Assembly (NCBI GenBank): GCA_947068385.1
Contig: CAMTBF010000218.1
Coordinates: 1 to 6,527, forward strand
Source of the DNA: an uncultured Lachnospiraceae bacterium
GTDB taxonomy: Bacteria > Bacillota > Clostridia > Lachnospirales > Lachnospiraceae
Length of the DNA stretch: 6,527 nt
Direction: 5' to 3'
Below are positions 1-5,874 of the stretch, one piece after another (positions within the stretch are counted from its first letter, which is position 1; each line of letters opens with the position of its first letter). The translations under genes and the position numbers were made by a program. The notes below the pieces were generated by a model. It was not told where the DNA came from and ran no database searches. It saw nothing but the letters and a program-made list of their open reading frames with translations.

Positions 1-4
1 CTAT

Positions 5-10
5 TATAAT
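5..10 (+). promoter_or_regulatory. Probable -10 element of the nrdDG promoter
   Basis: A perfect TATAAT hexamer lies at the left edge. The matching -35 element would fall outside the window, so the promoter is only half visible. Transcription would start near position 17, which places the first NrdR-like box on the start site and gives an nrdD leader of about 160 nt. The assignment rests on the hexamer and its position just ahead of the tandem boxes. Confidence 0.5.
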
Positions 11-15
11 GTGAG

Positions 16-31
16 ATACAAAATATAGACG
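16..31 (+). promoter_or_regulatory. NrdR-box-like site 1
   Basis: The 16-mer ATACAAAATATAGACG matches about 11 of 16 positions of the known NrdR box (acaCwATATATwGtgt), including the core C-A-A-x-A-T-A-T-A-G. NrdR is the zinc-finger/ATP-cone repressor that binds paired boxes in promoters of ribonucleotide reductase genes. The site overlaps the predicted transcription start, a natural position for a repressor. The match was made by eye; the main support is the second copy at 48-63 and the location ahead of nrdD. Confidence 0.65.
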
Positions 32-47
32 AAAAGTCCATCAGAGA

Positions 48-63
48 ACACAAGATATAGAAA
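48..63 (+). promoter_or_regulatory. NrdR-box-like site 2
   Basis: The 16-mer ACACAAGATATAGAAA matches about 12 of 16 positions of the NrdR box consensus, with an intact ACACAA left half. It shares the core CAA-x-ATATAGA with site 1. The two sites start exactly 32 bp apart, leaving a 16-bp gap. That is about three helical turns and is the arrangement known for functional NrdR box pairs. Repression of nrdDG by NrdR is inferred; no nrdR gene is in the window. Confidence 0.68.
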
Positions 64-65
64 AC

Positions 66-95
66 GGCCGTATCCGTTGCACTTGCGGTGCGGCC
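66..95 (+). other. Small hairpin in the nrdD leader
   Basis: GGCCG at 66-70 can pair with CGGCC at 91-95, and inside it CCG at 74-76 can pair with CGG at 86-88, around a TTGCACTTG loop. The stem is GC-rich but short and interrupted. It is followed by TTCTGTAT rather than a run of T. It could be a weak attenuator, an mRNA-stabilising structure, or chance. No riboswitch class is recognised in this leader. Confidence 0.3.
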
Positions 96-126
96 TTCTG
101 TATGCGGCGTGTGGCAATGAAGAAAA

Positions 127-162
127 GCATTCAAGACGGCATTCATTGAAGAAGGGCATTCA
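127..162 (+). repeat. Three copies of GCATTCA ahead of the nrdD start
   Basis: The heptamer GCATTCA occurs at 127-133, 139-145 and 156-162; the last two copies are both GGCATTCAT. Spacings are 12 and 17 bases, so the copies are not in even helical phase. They lie in the untranslated leader just before the nrdD ribosome binding site (AAGGAG at 164-169). The repetition is seen directly; no function is known. Confidence 0.45.
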
Positions 163-179
163 TAAGGAGCGGAGAGAGT

Positions 180-2306
180 ATGAGGATTCAGAAAAGAGAC
201 GGGCGCGTGGTGCCCTACGAAGAGGAGAAGATTGTAGCGGCCATCCGGAAGGCCAACAACGAGGTGGAGGAGCGGGACAGGGCCGACCAGGCCCTGGTGG
301 ACGAGATCCTCATGGCCGTGCAGGACGAGGGCAGGGAGCTGCAGGCGGTGGAGCATGTGCAGGACGTGATAGAGCAGCACTTAGTGCAGCACAATAAATA
401 CGTCCTCTCCAAGAAGTACATGGTGTACCGTTACCAGCGCAGCCTGCTGCGCAAATCCAACACCACGGACGAGTCCATCCTGAAGCTGATCCGCAACGAG
501 AACAAGGAGCTGGCGGAGGAGAACTCCAACAAGAACACCCGCCTGGCCTCCACCCAGCGGGACTATATCGCGGGAGAGGTGTCCCGGGACGTGACCAGGC
601 GCATGCTCCTGCCGGAGCACATCTCCCTGGCCCACGACAACGGCGTGCTCCATTTCCATGACGCGGACTATTTCATCCAGCCCATCTTCAACTGTTGCCT
701 GATCGATATCAAGGACATGCTGGACAATGGGACATCCATCAACGGAAAGATGATAGAGTCCCCCAAGAGCTTCCAGGTGGCCTGCACCGTCACCACCCAG
801 ATCATCGCGGCGGTGGCCAGCAACCAGTACGGCGGCCAGTCCGTGAACATCAAGCACCTGGGGAAATACCTGCGCAAGAGCAAGGACAAGTTCACCGCCC
901 AGCTGGACGAGGAGTTCGGCGACAGGCTGGACGCCGCGGACAAGGAGCGGATCGTGGAGCTGCGGCTCCAGGACGAGCTGCGCTCCGGCGTCCAGACCAT
1001 CCAGTACCAGATCAACACCCTGATGACTACGAATGGACAGTCACCTTTCGTGACGCTATTCCTGCACATAGACGATGAGGACGAGTATGTGGAGGAGACC
1101 GTCCGGATCATCGTGGAGATCCTGAACCAGCGCCTGCAGGGGACGAAGAACGAAAAGGGGGTCTATGTGACGCCAGCTTTCCCCAAGCTGGTGTATGTGC
1201 TGGACGAGAACAATTGCTTAAAAGGCGGAAAGTACGACTATGTCACCCGCCTGGCGGCCAGGTGCTCGGCCAAGCGCATGTATCCGGACTATATTTCGGC
1301 CAAGAAGATGCGGGAGAACTATGAGGGCAATGTGTTCTCCTGCATGGGCTGCCGCTCCTTCCTTTCCCCCTGGAAGGACGAGCAGGGGAACTACAAATGG
1401 GAGGGCAGGTTCAACCAGGGCGTGGTCAGCCTGAACCTCCCCCAGATTGGCATCGTCTCCGAGGGCAATGAGGAGATCTTCTGGAAGCGCCTGGACGAGC
1501 GGCTGGGCCTGTGCTATGAGGCGCTGATGTGCCGCCACAAGGCCCTGCTGGGCACGGTGTCCGACGTAAGCCCCATCCACTGGCAGTACGGGGCCATCGC
1601 CCGCCTGAAGAAGGGGGAGAAGATCGACAAGCTCCTGTACGGCGGCTATTCCACCATGTCCCTGGGCTACATCGGCCTCTATGAGCTGACCTGGCTCATG
1701 AAGGGCTGCAGCCATACCGAACCCAAGGGCAAGGAGTTCGCCCTGCGGGTCATGGACCATCTGAAGGACGCGGCCGCCAGATGGCGGGAGGAGACCGGGA
1801 TAGGCTTCAGCCTCTACGGCACGCCTGCGGAGACTTTGTGCTACCGGTTCGCCCGCATCGACAAGGAGAAGTACGGGGACATCCCCAACGTGACGGACAA
1901 GGGGTACTACACCAATTCCTACCATGTGGACGTCCGGGAGCCCATCGACGCGTTCACGAAGTTCCGCTTCGAGAGCGAGTTCCAGAACAAGTCCCTGGGC
2001 GGGGCCATCTCCTATGTGGAGGTGCCCAACCTCATCAACAACGTGGAGGCCGTGGAGGAAGTGATGCGCTTCATCTACGACAACATCCAGTACGGCGAGT
2101 TCAACACGAAGTCCGACTACTGCCATGTCTGCGGATTTGACGGGGAAATCGTGGTCAACGAGGACAATGAGTGGGAATGCCCCCAGTGCCACAATAAGGA
2201 CCATTCCAAGATGAACGTCACCAGGCGCACCTGCGGATACCTGGGGGAGAATTTCTGGAACGCTGGCAAGACAAAAGAAATCAAATCGAGGGTGCTGCAT
2301 CTATGA
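180..2306 (+). CDS. nrdD: Anaerobic (class III) ribonucleoside-triphosphate reductase
   Basis: Cytoplasmic glycyl-radical enzyme that reduces ribonucleoside triphosphates to deoxyribonucleotides without oxygen. Its 708 residues are close to full-length E. coli NrdD (712). Residues 1-92 form an ATP-cone (RDGRVVPYEEEKI, later YRYQRS), the allosteric activity site that senses ATP/dATP. The catalytic barrel follows: RMLLPEHISLAHDNGVLHFHDADY from residue 141 in conserved blocks, C172/C173 in the region of T4 C79, and C391 in MGCRSFLSPW as the likely thiyl cysteine (T4 C290). C648, C651, C667 and C670 form the C-terminal zinc site (CX2C-X15-CX2C). G686 in RRTCGYLG is the glycyl radical residue (T4 G580). 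The ATG has AAGGAG 10 bases upstream. The stop overlaps the nrdG start, indicating translational coupling. All expected key residues are present, so the enzyme looks functional. Confidence 0.98.
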   Translation: MRIQKRDGRVVPYEEEKIVAAIRKANNEVEERDRADQALVDEILMAVQDEGRELQAVEHVQDVIEQHLVQHNKYVLSKKYMVYRYQRSLLRKSNTTDESILKLIRNENKELAEENSNKNTRLASTQRDYIAGEVSRDVTRRMLLPEHISLAHDNGVLHFHDADYFIQPIFNCCLIDIKDMLDNGTSINGKMIESPKSFQVACTVTTQIIAAVASNQYGGQSVNIKHLGKYLRKSKDKFTAQLDEEFGDRLDAADKERIVELRLQDELRSGVQTIQYQINTLMTTNGQSPFVTLFLHIDDEDEYVEETVRIIVEILNQRLQGTKNEKGVYVTPAFPKLVYVLDENNCLKGGKYDYVTRLAARCSAKRMYPDYISAKKMRENYEGNVFSCMGCRSFLSPWKDEQGNYKWEGRFNQGVVSLNLPQIGIVSEGNEEIFWKRLDERLGLCYEALMCRHKALLGTVSDVSPIHWQYGAIARLKKGEKIDKLLYGGYSTMSLGYIGLYELTWLMKGCSHTEPKGKEFALRVMDHLKDAAARWREETGIGFSLYGTPAETLCYRFARIDKEKYGDIPNVTDKGYYTNSYHVDVREPIDAFTKFRFESEFQNKSLGGAISYVEVPNLINNVEAVEEVMRFIYDNIQYGEFNTKSDYCHVCGFDGEIVVNEDNEWECPQCHNKDHSKMNVTRRTCGYLGENFWNAGKTKEIKSRVLHL

Positions 2307-2914
2307 ATTACGCGACGATTAAGAAGACAGACGTGGCCAACGGCCCGGGCATCCGGGTGTCCCTGTTCGTCAGCGGCTGTACCCACCGCTGCAAGGGATG
2401 CTTCAACAGCGAGGCCTGGGATTTCGGCTTCGGCCAGCCCTATACCCGGGAGACGGAGGAGGAGATTCTGGAGGCCCTGGCCCCTGACTATATCCGGGGA
2501 CTGAGCCTCCTGGGCGGGGAGCCCATGGAGCCGGAGAACCGGGGGACGGTGCTGTCGCTCCTACAAAAGGTGCGCCAGCGCTATCCGCAGAAGGATGTCT
2601 GGTGCTATACGGGGTATCGGTATGAGGAGGATCTGTTGGCCTGGGCCCGGGAGGAGCAAAAGGCATATGCCTGCAGGGCGCTGAACCGCCCGGAGGAGGA
2701 ACGCGGCGGAGCCGGCAGCCAGGACGGCGGGCCCGAATCCGGGGAGGTGGCGCAGCTCCTGTCCCTGATAGACGTGCTGGTGGACGGCGAGTTCGTGGAG
2801 GAGAGGAAGAACCTCCGCCTGGCCTTCCGGGGCTCGGAGAACCAGCGGCTGATCGACTTGAAGGAATCGGGGCGGCAGGGCAGGACGGTGTGCCTACCGG
2901 GAATGGTTCCTTAG
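2303..2914 (+). CDS. nrdG: Anaerobic ribonucleotide reductase activating protein (radical SAM)
   Basis: NrdG is the partner of NrdD: a [4Fe-4S] radical S-adenosylmethionine enzyme that abstracts hydrogen from the NrdD glycine to form the glycyl radical. The cluster motif is CTHRCKGC, with C26, C30 and C33 (CX3CX2C, canonical). The SAM-binding GGEP is at 71-74, followed by family blocks WCYTGY (100-105), DVLVDGEFV (157-165) and RGSENQRLID (176-185). The ATG overlaps the nrdD TGA (ATGA), so the two are translated from one mRNA. At 203 residues it is longer than the usual 155-175. The extra length is mainly a hydrophilic insert at about residues 115-148, between the YTGY block and the IDVLVDG block, rich in E, G and R. 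The stop overlaps the stop of the opposing TetR gene. Confidence 0.96.
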   Translation: MNYATIKKTDVANGPGIRVSLFVSGCTHRCKGCFNSEAWDFGFGQPYTRETEEEILEALAPDYIRGLSLLGGEPMEPENRGTVLSLLQKVRQRYPQKDVWCYTGYRYEEDLLAWAREEQKAYACRALNRPEEERGGAGSQDGGPESGEVAQLLSLIDVLVDGEFVEERKNLRLAFRGSENQRLIDLKESGRQGRTVCLPGMVP

Positions 2915-3462
2915 GATAACAGACCATGGGAAATCAGGCGGATGGTGAGCTGGATCATGTCCTCCATAGGCTCCTTTCGTTCGCCTTTGACCCACTGCCT
3001 GTAAATGCTCGTCAGGCAGTTGTTGATATAGATGAGCAGATAGAGCCGCTTGTCGGCGGGATACTGGTCATACTCTTCGGCGAAGCAGGAAATGTCCCCG
3101 CTTTCGGGCTGCGCCTCGGCAATGGGGAAGTGCCCCTTGCTGTTCAGGATTTTCTCATCCAGCTTATCGGAGGATTCCGAGAATTCATAGCAGTTGCGCA
3201 CGATTTTCTCCAGGTCACAGGGAAACTTCGCGTCTTTCACCGGCTCCAGGAAGCGCTTCATGGTGTCGGCCTGCATCCTGCGCAGCAGGTCGTCCATGGA
3301 AGCATAGTGCAGATAGAAGGTCTTGCGGTTGATCTGGGCCCGCAGGGACAGCTCCTGTATGGTGATCTGCTGATAGTCCATCTCCGCCAGCAGTTCCCGG
3401 AAGGTCTTCTGTATCAGGGCCTCGGTTTTCCGGTAGCGCAGATCGTCCTGTGGTTTTCGCAT
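2911..3462 (-). CDS. TetR/AcrR-family transcriptional regulator
   Basis: A 183-residue DNA-binding repressor-type protein. Residues 8-60 are a typical TetR N-terminal domain: the first helix is RKTEALIQKTFRELLAE, then the helix-turn-helix ITIQELSLRAQINRKTFYLHY with the hallmark TFYLHY segment. The remaining 120 residues are helical and poorly conserved, as expected for a ligand-binding and dimerisation domain; similarity to the DhaS-like TetR C-terminal group is only an impression. The ATG has AAGGAGG five bases upstream (complement of 3468-3474). The gene is divergent from the HEAT-repeat gene, with a 19-bp palindrome between them, so self-regulation and control of that neighbour are likely. 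Its 3' end overlaps the nrdG stop by four bases. The ligand cannot be predicted. Confidence 0.9.
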   Translation of the reverse strand: MRKPQDDLRYRKTEALIQKTFRELLAEMDYQQITIQELSLRAQINRKTFYLHYASMDDLLRRMQADTMKRFLEPVKDAKFPCDLEKIVRNCYEFSESSDKLDEKILNSKGHFPIAEAQPESGDISCFAEEYDQYPADKRLYLLIYINNCLTSIYRQWVKGERKEPMEDMIQLTIRLISHGLLS

Positions 3463-3517
3463 GGGAGCCTCCTTTTAATCCACATTTTTCAGAGAATGAT
3501 GATTAAGTAACAGATTC

Positions 3518-3536
3518 TGACAATTGACCATTGTCA
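3518..3536. promoter_or_regulatory. 19-bp palindrome, candidate TetR-family operator
   Basis: TGACAAT at 3518-3524 and ATTGTCA at 3530-3536 are perfect 7-base inverted arms around a 5-base spacer (TGACC). The right arm contains the -35 hexamer of the rightward promoter. The left arm, read on the minus strand, gives the same TTGTCA pointing at the TetR gene. Its size, symmetry and place between the divergent genes fit a TetR-dimer operator. The palindrome is seen directly; binding by the 2911-3462 product is inferred. Confidence 0.7.
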
Positions 3537-3560
3537 TGCCGATCTTTCCTGAATTATAAT
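3531..3560 (+). promoter_or_regulatory. Sigma-A-type promoter of the HEAT-repeat gene
   Basis: TTGTCA (3531-3536, five of six matches to TTGACA) and a perfect TATAAT (3555-3560) are separated by 18 bases. Transcription would start near 3567, giving a leader of about 76 nt. The -35 lies inside the palindrome at 3518-3536, so a bound repressor would block RNA polymerase. No equally clear -10 is visible for the leftward TetR promoter. Confidence 0.7.
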
Positions 3561-3582
3561 ACAAAAATGAGGAATAAGCAAT

Positions 3583-3643
3583 AAAACAGGAACAAAAAGA
3601 CAGCGACAAAGGAAAGAAAGACAAAAGGAAGAGAGGAAAGACA
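3583..3643 (+). other. T-free purine-rich leader of the HEAT-repeat gene
   Basis: This stretch of 61 bases contains no T on the plus strand and is dominated by A and G, with repeated AAAG/GGAAAG words. It ends in the ribosome-binding segment AGAGGAAAG just before the ATG at 3643. Such a leader would be almost unstructured in RNA. It may help ribosome access or be a target of an A/G-binding protein; either role is inference. Confidence 0.5.
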
Positions 3644-3963
3644 TGGGAAAAATTGAGAAGATCGAAAAACTGGCAGGCAAGGGCAAAGCAGAGAAGGTGC
3701 TGAAATTCGTCGGCGACAAGGACAAGGAAGTAAGGCTGGCAGCCATCGCCGGCGTGTCTGGCATGATAGAGGACGAGGATGTCCGGAACACTATAGTGGG
3801 ACTGACGGAGGACGCGGATCCGGATATCCGCAAAGCCGCCATTACGGCCCTGGGAAGCGGCAGCGGCAGCTACGTGGAGACCAGGCTGAGATACTGCCTG
3901 ACCCATGAGAAGGACGAGAAGGTGCTCCAGGCCGTGAAGGACGCGCTGGCGAACCAAAAATAA
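3643..3963 (+). CDS. Small HEAT-repeat protein
   Basis: A 106-residue, highly charged (K/E/D-rich) soluble protein with three HEAT-like helical repeats. The signature D-x-x-(V/I)-(R/L) falls at 27-31 (DKEVR), 59-63 (DPDIR) and 91-95 (DEKVL), an exact 32-residue period. Each is followed by an Ala-rich helix (LAAIAGV, KAAITAL, QAVKDAL). HEAT repeats form an alpha-solenoid that usually binds proteins or nucleic acids; no catalytic motif is present. There is no signal peptide or membrane segment, so it is probably cytoplasmic. The ATG has AGAGGA upstream at ordinary distance. It stands alone, divergent from the TetR gene and probably controlled by it, and ends ahead of the hairpin at 3992-4050. 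The specific function and partner are unknown. Confidence 0.85.
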   Translation: MGKIEKIEKLAGKGKAEKVLKFVGDKDKEVRLAAIAGVSGMIEDEDVRNTIVGLTEDADPDIRKAAITALGSGSGSYVETRLRYCLTHEKDEKVLQAVKDALANQK

Positions 3964-3991
3964 CCGGGCAAGCGTCGGGTTTCCGTTCTGA

Positions 3992-4050
3992 AAGGAGCCG
4001 AGGCAAAGGGAGAACCCATGGTGCGGTTCGGCCTTTTGCCCCGGCTCCTT
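3992..4050. terminator. Long imperfect hairpin, possible bidirectional terminator
   Basis: AAGGAGCCG (3992-4000) pairs with CGGCTCCTT (4042-4050). After one A-C mismatch, GGCAAA (4002-4007) pairs with TTTGCC (4035-4040), followed by a G-T wobble and two G-C pairs. An inner GAACC (4012-4016) pairs with GGTTC (4025-4029) around an 8-base loop. The structure begins 29 bases after the HEAT-gene stop and lies downstream of the convergent minus-strand unit, so it could terminate both. It lacks a clear T-run on either side (TTCTGCG rightward, TTTCAG leftward), so intrinsic termination is uncertain. It could instead be an RNA-stabilising structure or a dispersed palindromic element. Confidence 0.5.
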
Positions 4051-4097
4051 CTGCGTGGGAGCAGTTTCGATGGCGCCGCCGCAAAAGCGCCTGGAAC

Positions 4098-5330
4098 CTA
4101 GGGCAGCCGTTCTGTCAGGCGGTTCAGCAGGTTAAAGAACTCGTCGGCCCTGATTAGCTTTAGTTTGTCGTAATAATAGACCATATCGTAAGGGGAGAGG
4201 AGGAGCGTCCGCCATTCCGTGGTGATGAGGCCGTCCTTGCCCGCTTTGTTCTCCGGATGGTATTCCACGAAGCTGCTCTCGGGGATGTCCAGCCAGATGG
4301 GGCTGGCGCTGTCAGGGCAGAGGCTCTCCCAGTCCGTGGTGACGATGTAGTCCCCGTCCGAAGTGACCTCGATTTGGGGGTGGTGGGGGTAGAGCGTGGT
4401 ATATCTGCCGTCCCTTGTCAGGTCGCCCCCGGCGTATTCGGCCCACAGCTGTTTCTCCGGGGCTAAATCGCTGACGGGGATGACATAGCTGCAGCCCACC
4501 TTCAGGGAGAAATAGGTGTCTATCAGATAGATGTCGTCCTCTATCAGCACGGAGGTGCCGGACAGGGATTCGTCCCCGTACCATACTTTGTCCACGGTGA
4601 GCTCATATACCACGGAGGCGTCCTGTTGGTGGTAGATTTCCTTCGGGCCGAATTTGTCACTGTATATGTCATAGGTATAGTGCTTGAGGTACATGTCCGT
4701 AATCCGCCCCTCCAGGATGGCGCTGCTCTTCGACAGCAGATCCTCGCTGAAGGGCAGGATCTCCGCCTCGGACTGGCCGGAGGCGGCGTAGGCCGATATG
4801 ATTTCCGGCATGACCTGCCCCTGGGGGAGAGAGAGGGAGCTGTAGCTGATGGGGAGCGCTCCGCTGCCGCCTTCGGAGGCGGTTTCCCGGCCTTTGGCCG
4901 GGGGCGGGGCATCCGGGGCAGTGCTGCCCTTGGCAGGGGAGGCTGTGCTTTCTGCAAAAGCTCCCAGGCTGTCGCCGTCAGTATTATCTGCAGGGGCTGC
5001 CAGGCCGTCGTTTTCGGCGCTTCCCGCGGAGGCGGTGGGGCTGCCGTCTGCCGTGCTGCCCGTGCCAGGGAGACCCTTTGGGCCATCGGTCTCCGAAGAA
5101 CTGCCTTTGGATGAGACATAATAGACATCGGGATCGGACAGGGGCGTCCCGTCGCTGTCGGGAGATATACTGCCTCGTTGGTATAGCATGAGCCCCAGCA
5201 GAGCCATAAGGCAGAGGGCCCCTCCCCCTGCCGCCGCCCGGAACATGATGTGCCGTCTATGTTTCTGCGCTTTCTGGTAAGCGTCCCTGCGCTCCAGCAC
5301 AGCGTCCGCCACTTCCCTATAATTCTTCAT
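4098..5330 (-). CDS. Single-pass membrane protein paired with the ECF sigma factor (possible anti-sigma factor)
   Basis: A 410-residue protein in three parts. Residues 1-30 are a basic cytoplasmic tail (KNYREVADAVLERRDAYQK, KHRRH). About 31-50 is one membrane helix (AAAGGGALCLMALLGLMLY), oriented N-in by the positive charges. About 52-170 is a linker rich in S, G, A, T, P, D and E. Residues about 171-410 are an exported domain with many aromatic residues and no enzyme motif I recognise; 203-285 (ILEGRITDMY, VYELTVDKVWYG, LKVGCSYVIPV) looks like a beta-barrel fold, possibly OB-like. The start is ATG at 5330, nine bases from AAGGAGG; a TTG at 5336 would be only three bases away. It overlaps the sigma gene by 14 bases, so the two are co-translated. 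The short tail is smaller than a zinc-type anti-sigma domain, so an anti-sigma role is inferred from context. Confidence 0.75.
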   Translation of the reverse strand: MKNYREVADAVLERRDAYQKAQKHRRHIMFRAAAGGGALCLMALLGLMLYQRGSISPDSDGTPLSDPDVYYVSSKGSSSETDGPKGLPGTGSTADGSPTASAGSAENDGLAAPADNTDGDSLGAFAESTASPAKGSTAPDAPPPAKGRETASEGGSGALPISYSSLSLPQGQVMPEIISAYAASGQSEAEILPFSEDLLSKSSAILEGRITDMYLKHYTYDIYSDKFGPKEIYHQQDASVVYELTVDKVWYGDESLSGTSVLIEDDIYLIDTYFSLKVGCSYVIPVSDLAPEKQLWAEYAGGDLTRDGRYTTLYPHHPQIEVTSDGDYIVTTDWESLCPDSASPIWLDIPESSFVEYHPENKAGKDGLITTEWRTLLLSPYDMVYYYDKLKLIRADEFFNLLNRLTERLP

Positions 5331-5874
5331 ATACAAAGCCCTCCTTTTCCAGCTCTGATTTCAGCGACTGCTTCGCCCGATAGACGAGATTCTCGATCTG
5401 CCGTCTGCTCTTATGCATGACTGCCGCGGCCTCCCCGTTGTCGAAGCCCTCCAGATAGACCAGGTACAGGACTTGCCGGTATTCGATCTTAAGCCGGCCC
5501 AGGGCCTGGTGCAGGAGGATCCTGCGCTCTGTGCGCAGATACGACTTCTCCAGGCTCTCCTCCTCCCCGGCCAGCCGCTCCAGTTCCTCCGCAGGGATGG
5601 GAGAGAGCCTGGCGCTGCGCCGCAGATGATCCATGGCCACGTTGCGGCCGATGGCGTAGAGCCATGTCCTGAAGGCGCTCCGTCCCCGGAACCTCGGCTT
5701 CCTGGTAGCCAGCTTCACGAAGGTCTCCTCCATCAGCTCTTCCGCCGTGGAGATATTCCGGGTAAAGCCGTTCAGGTACAGAATCAGCCCGTCCTTGTAA
5801 TCTCTGATGATCTCGACGATGCCTTCATCATCACCATCAAGGAAACGGCGGTAGCTACTTGCACCGTTGTCCAT
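5317..5874 (-). CDS. ECF-family (group 4) RNA polymerase sigma factor
   Basis: A 185-residue alternative sigma factor that directs RNA polymerase to a dedicated set of promoters. Region 2 covers about residues 18-88: DYKDGLILYLNGFTRNISTAEELMEETFVKL, then FRTWLYAIGRNVAMDHLRR, the core-binding and -10-melting segment. A short linker follows, then region 4 at about 115-175 with the -35-binding helix-turn-helix (EYRQVLYLVYLEGFDNGEAAAVM, then SRRQIENLVYRAKQSLK). Length and domain order are typical. The chosen ATG (5874) has GGGGGAG six bases upstream. The frame stays open a further 67 codons upstream, but that extension has no sigma-factor similarity and no ribosome site. The downstream membrane protein overlaps its 3' end, as for sigma/anti-sigma pairs. 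Target promoters are not known. Confidence 0.95.
   Translation of the reverse strand: MDNGASSYRRFLDGDDEGIVEIIRDYKDGLILYLNGFTRNISTAEELMEETFVKLATRKPRFRGRSAFRTWLYAIGRNVAMDHLRRSARLSPIPAEELERLAGEEESLEKSYLRTERRILLHQALGRLKIEYRQVLYLVYLEGFDNGEAAAVMHKSRRQIENLVYRAKQSLKSELEKEGFVYEEL

Noticed and set aside
1218..2300. A long minus-strand open frame of about 360 codons antisense to nrdD
   Set aside because: It is a by-product of GC-rich codon third positions in nrdD; the translation has no family signature.
2403..2927. A minus-strand open frame antisense to nrdG with a proline- and arginine-rich product
   Set aside because: The composition is that of an antisense shadow of a GC-rich gene, and it overlaps the TetR gene end without its own ribosome site.
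3567..3584. A five-codon open frame (ATG AGG AAT AAG CAA TAA) in the HEAT-gene leader
   Set aside because: It has no ribosome binding site and begins at about the predicted transcription start; it is probably chance.
5331..5336. TTG at 5336 as the start of the membrane protein
   Set aside because: It is only three bases from the Shine-Dalgarno sequence, while the in-frame ATG at 5330 is nine bases away.
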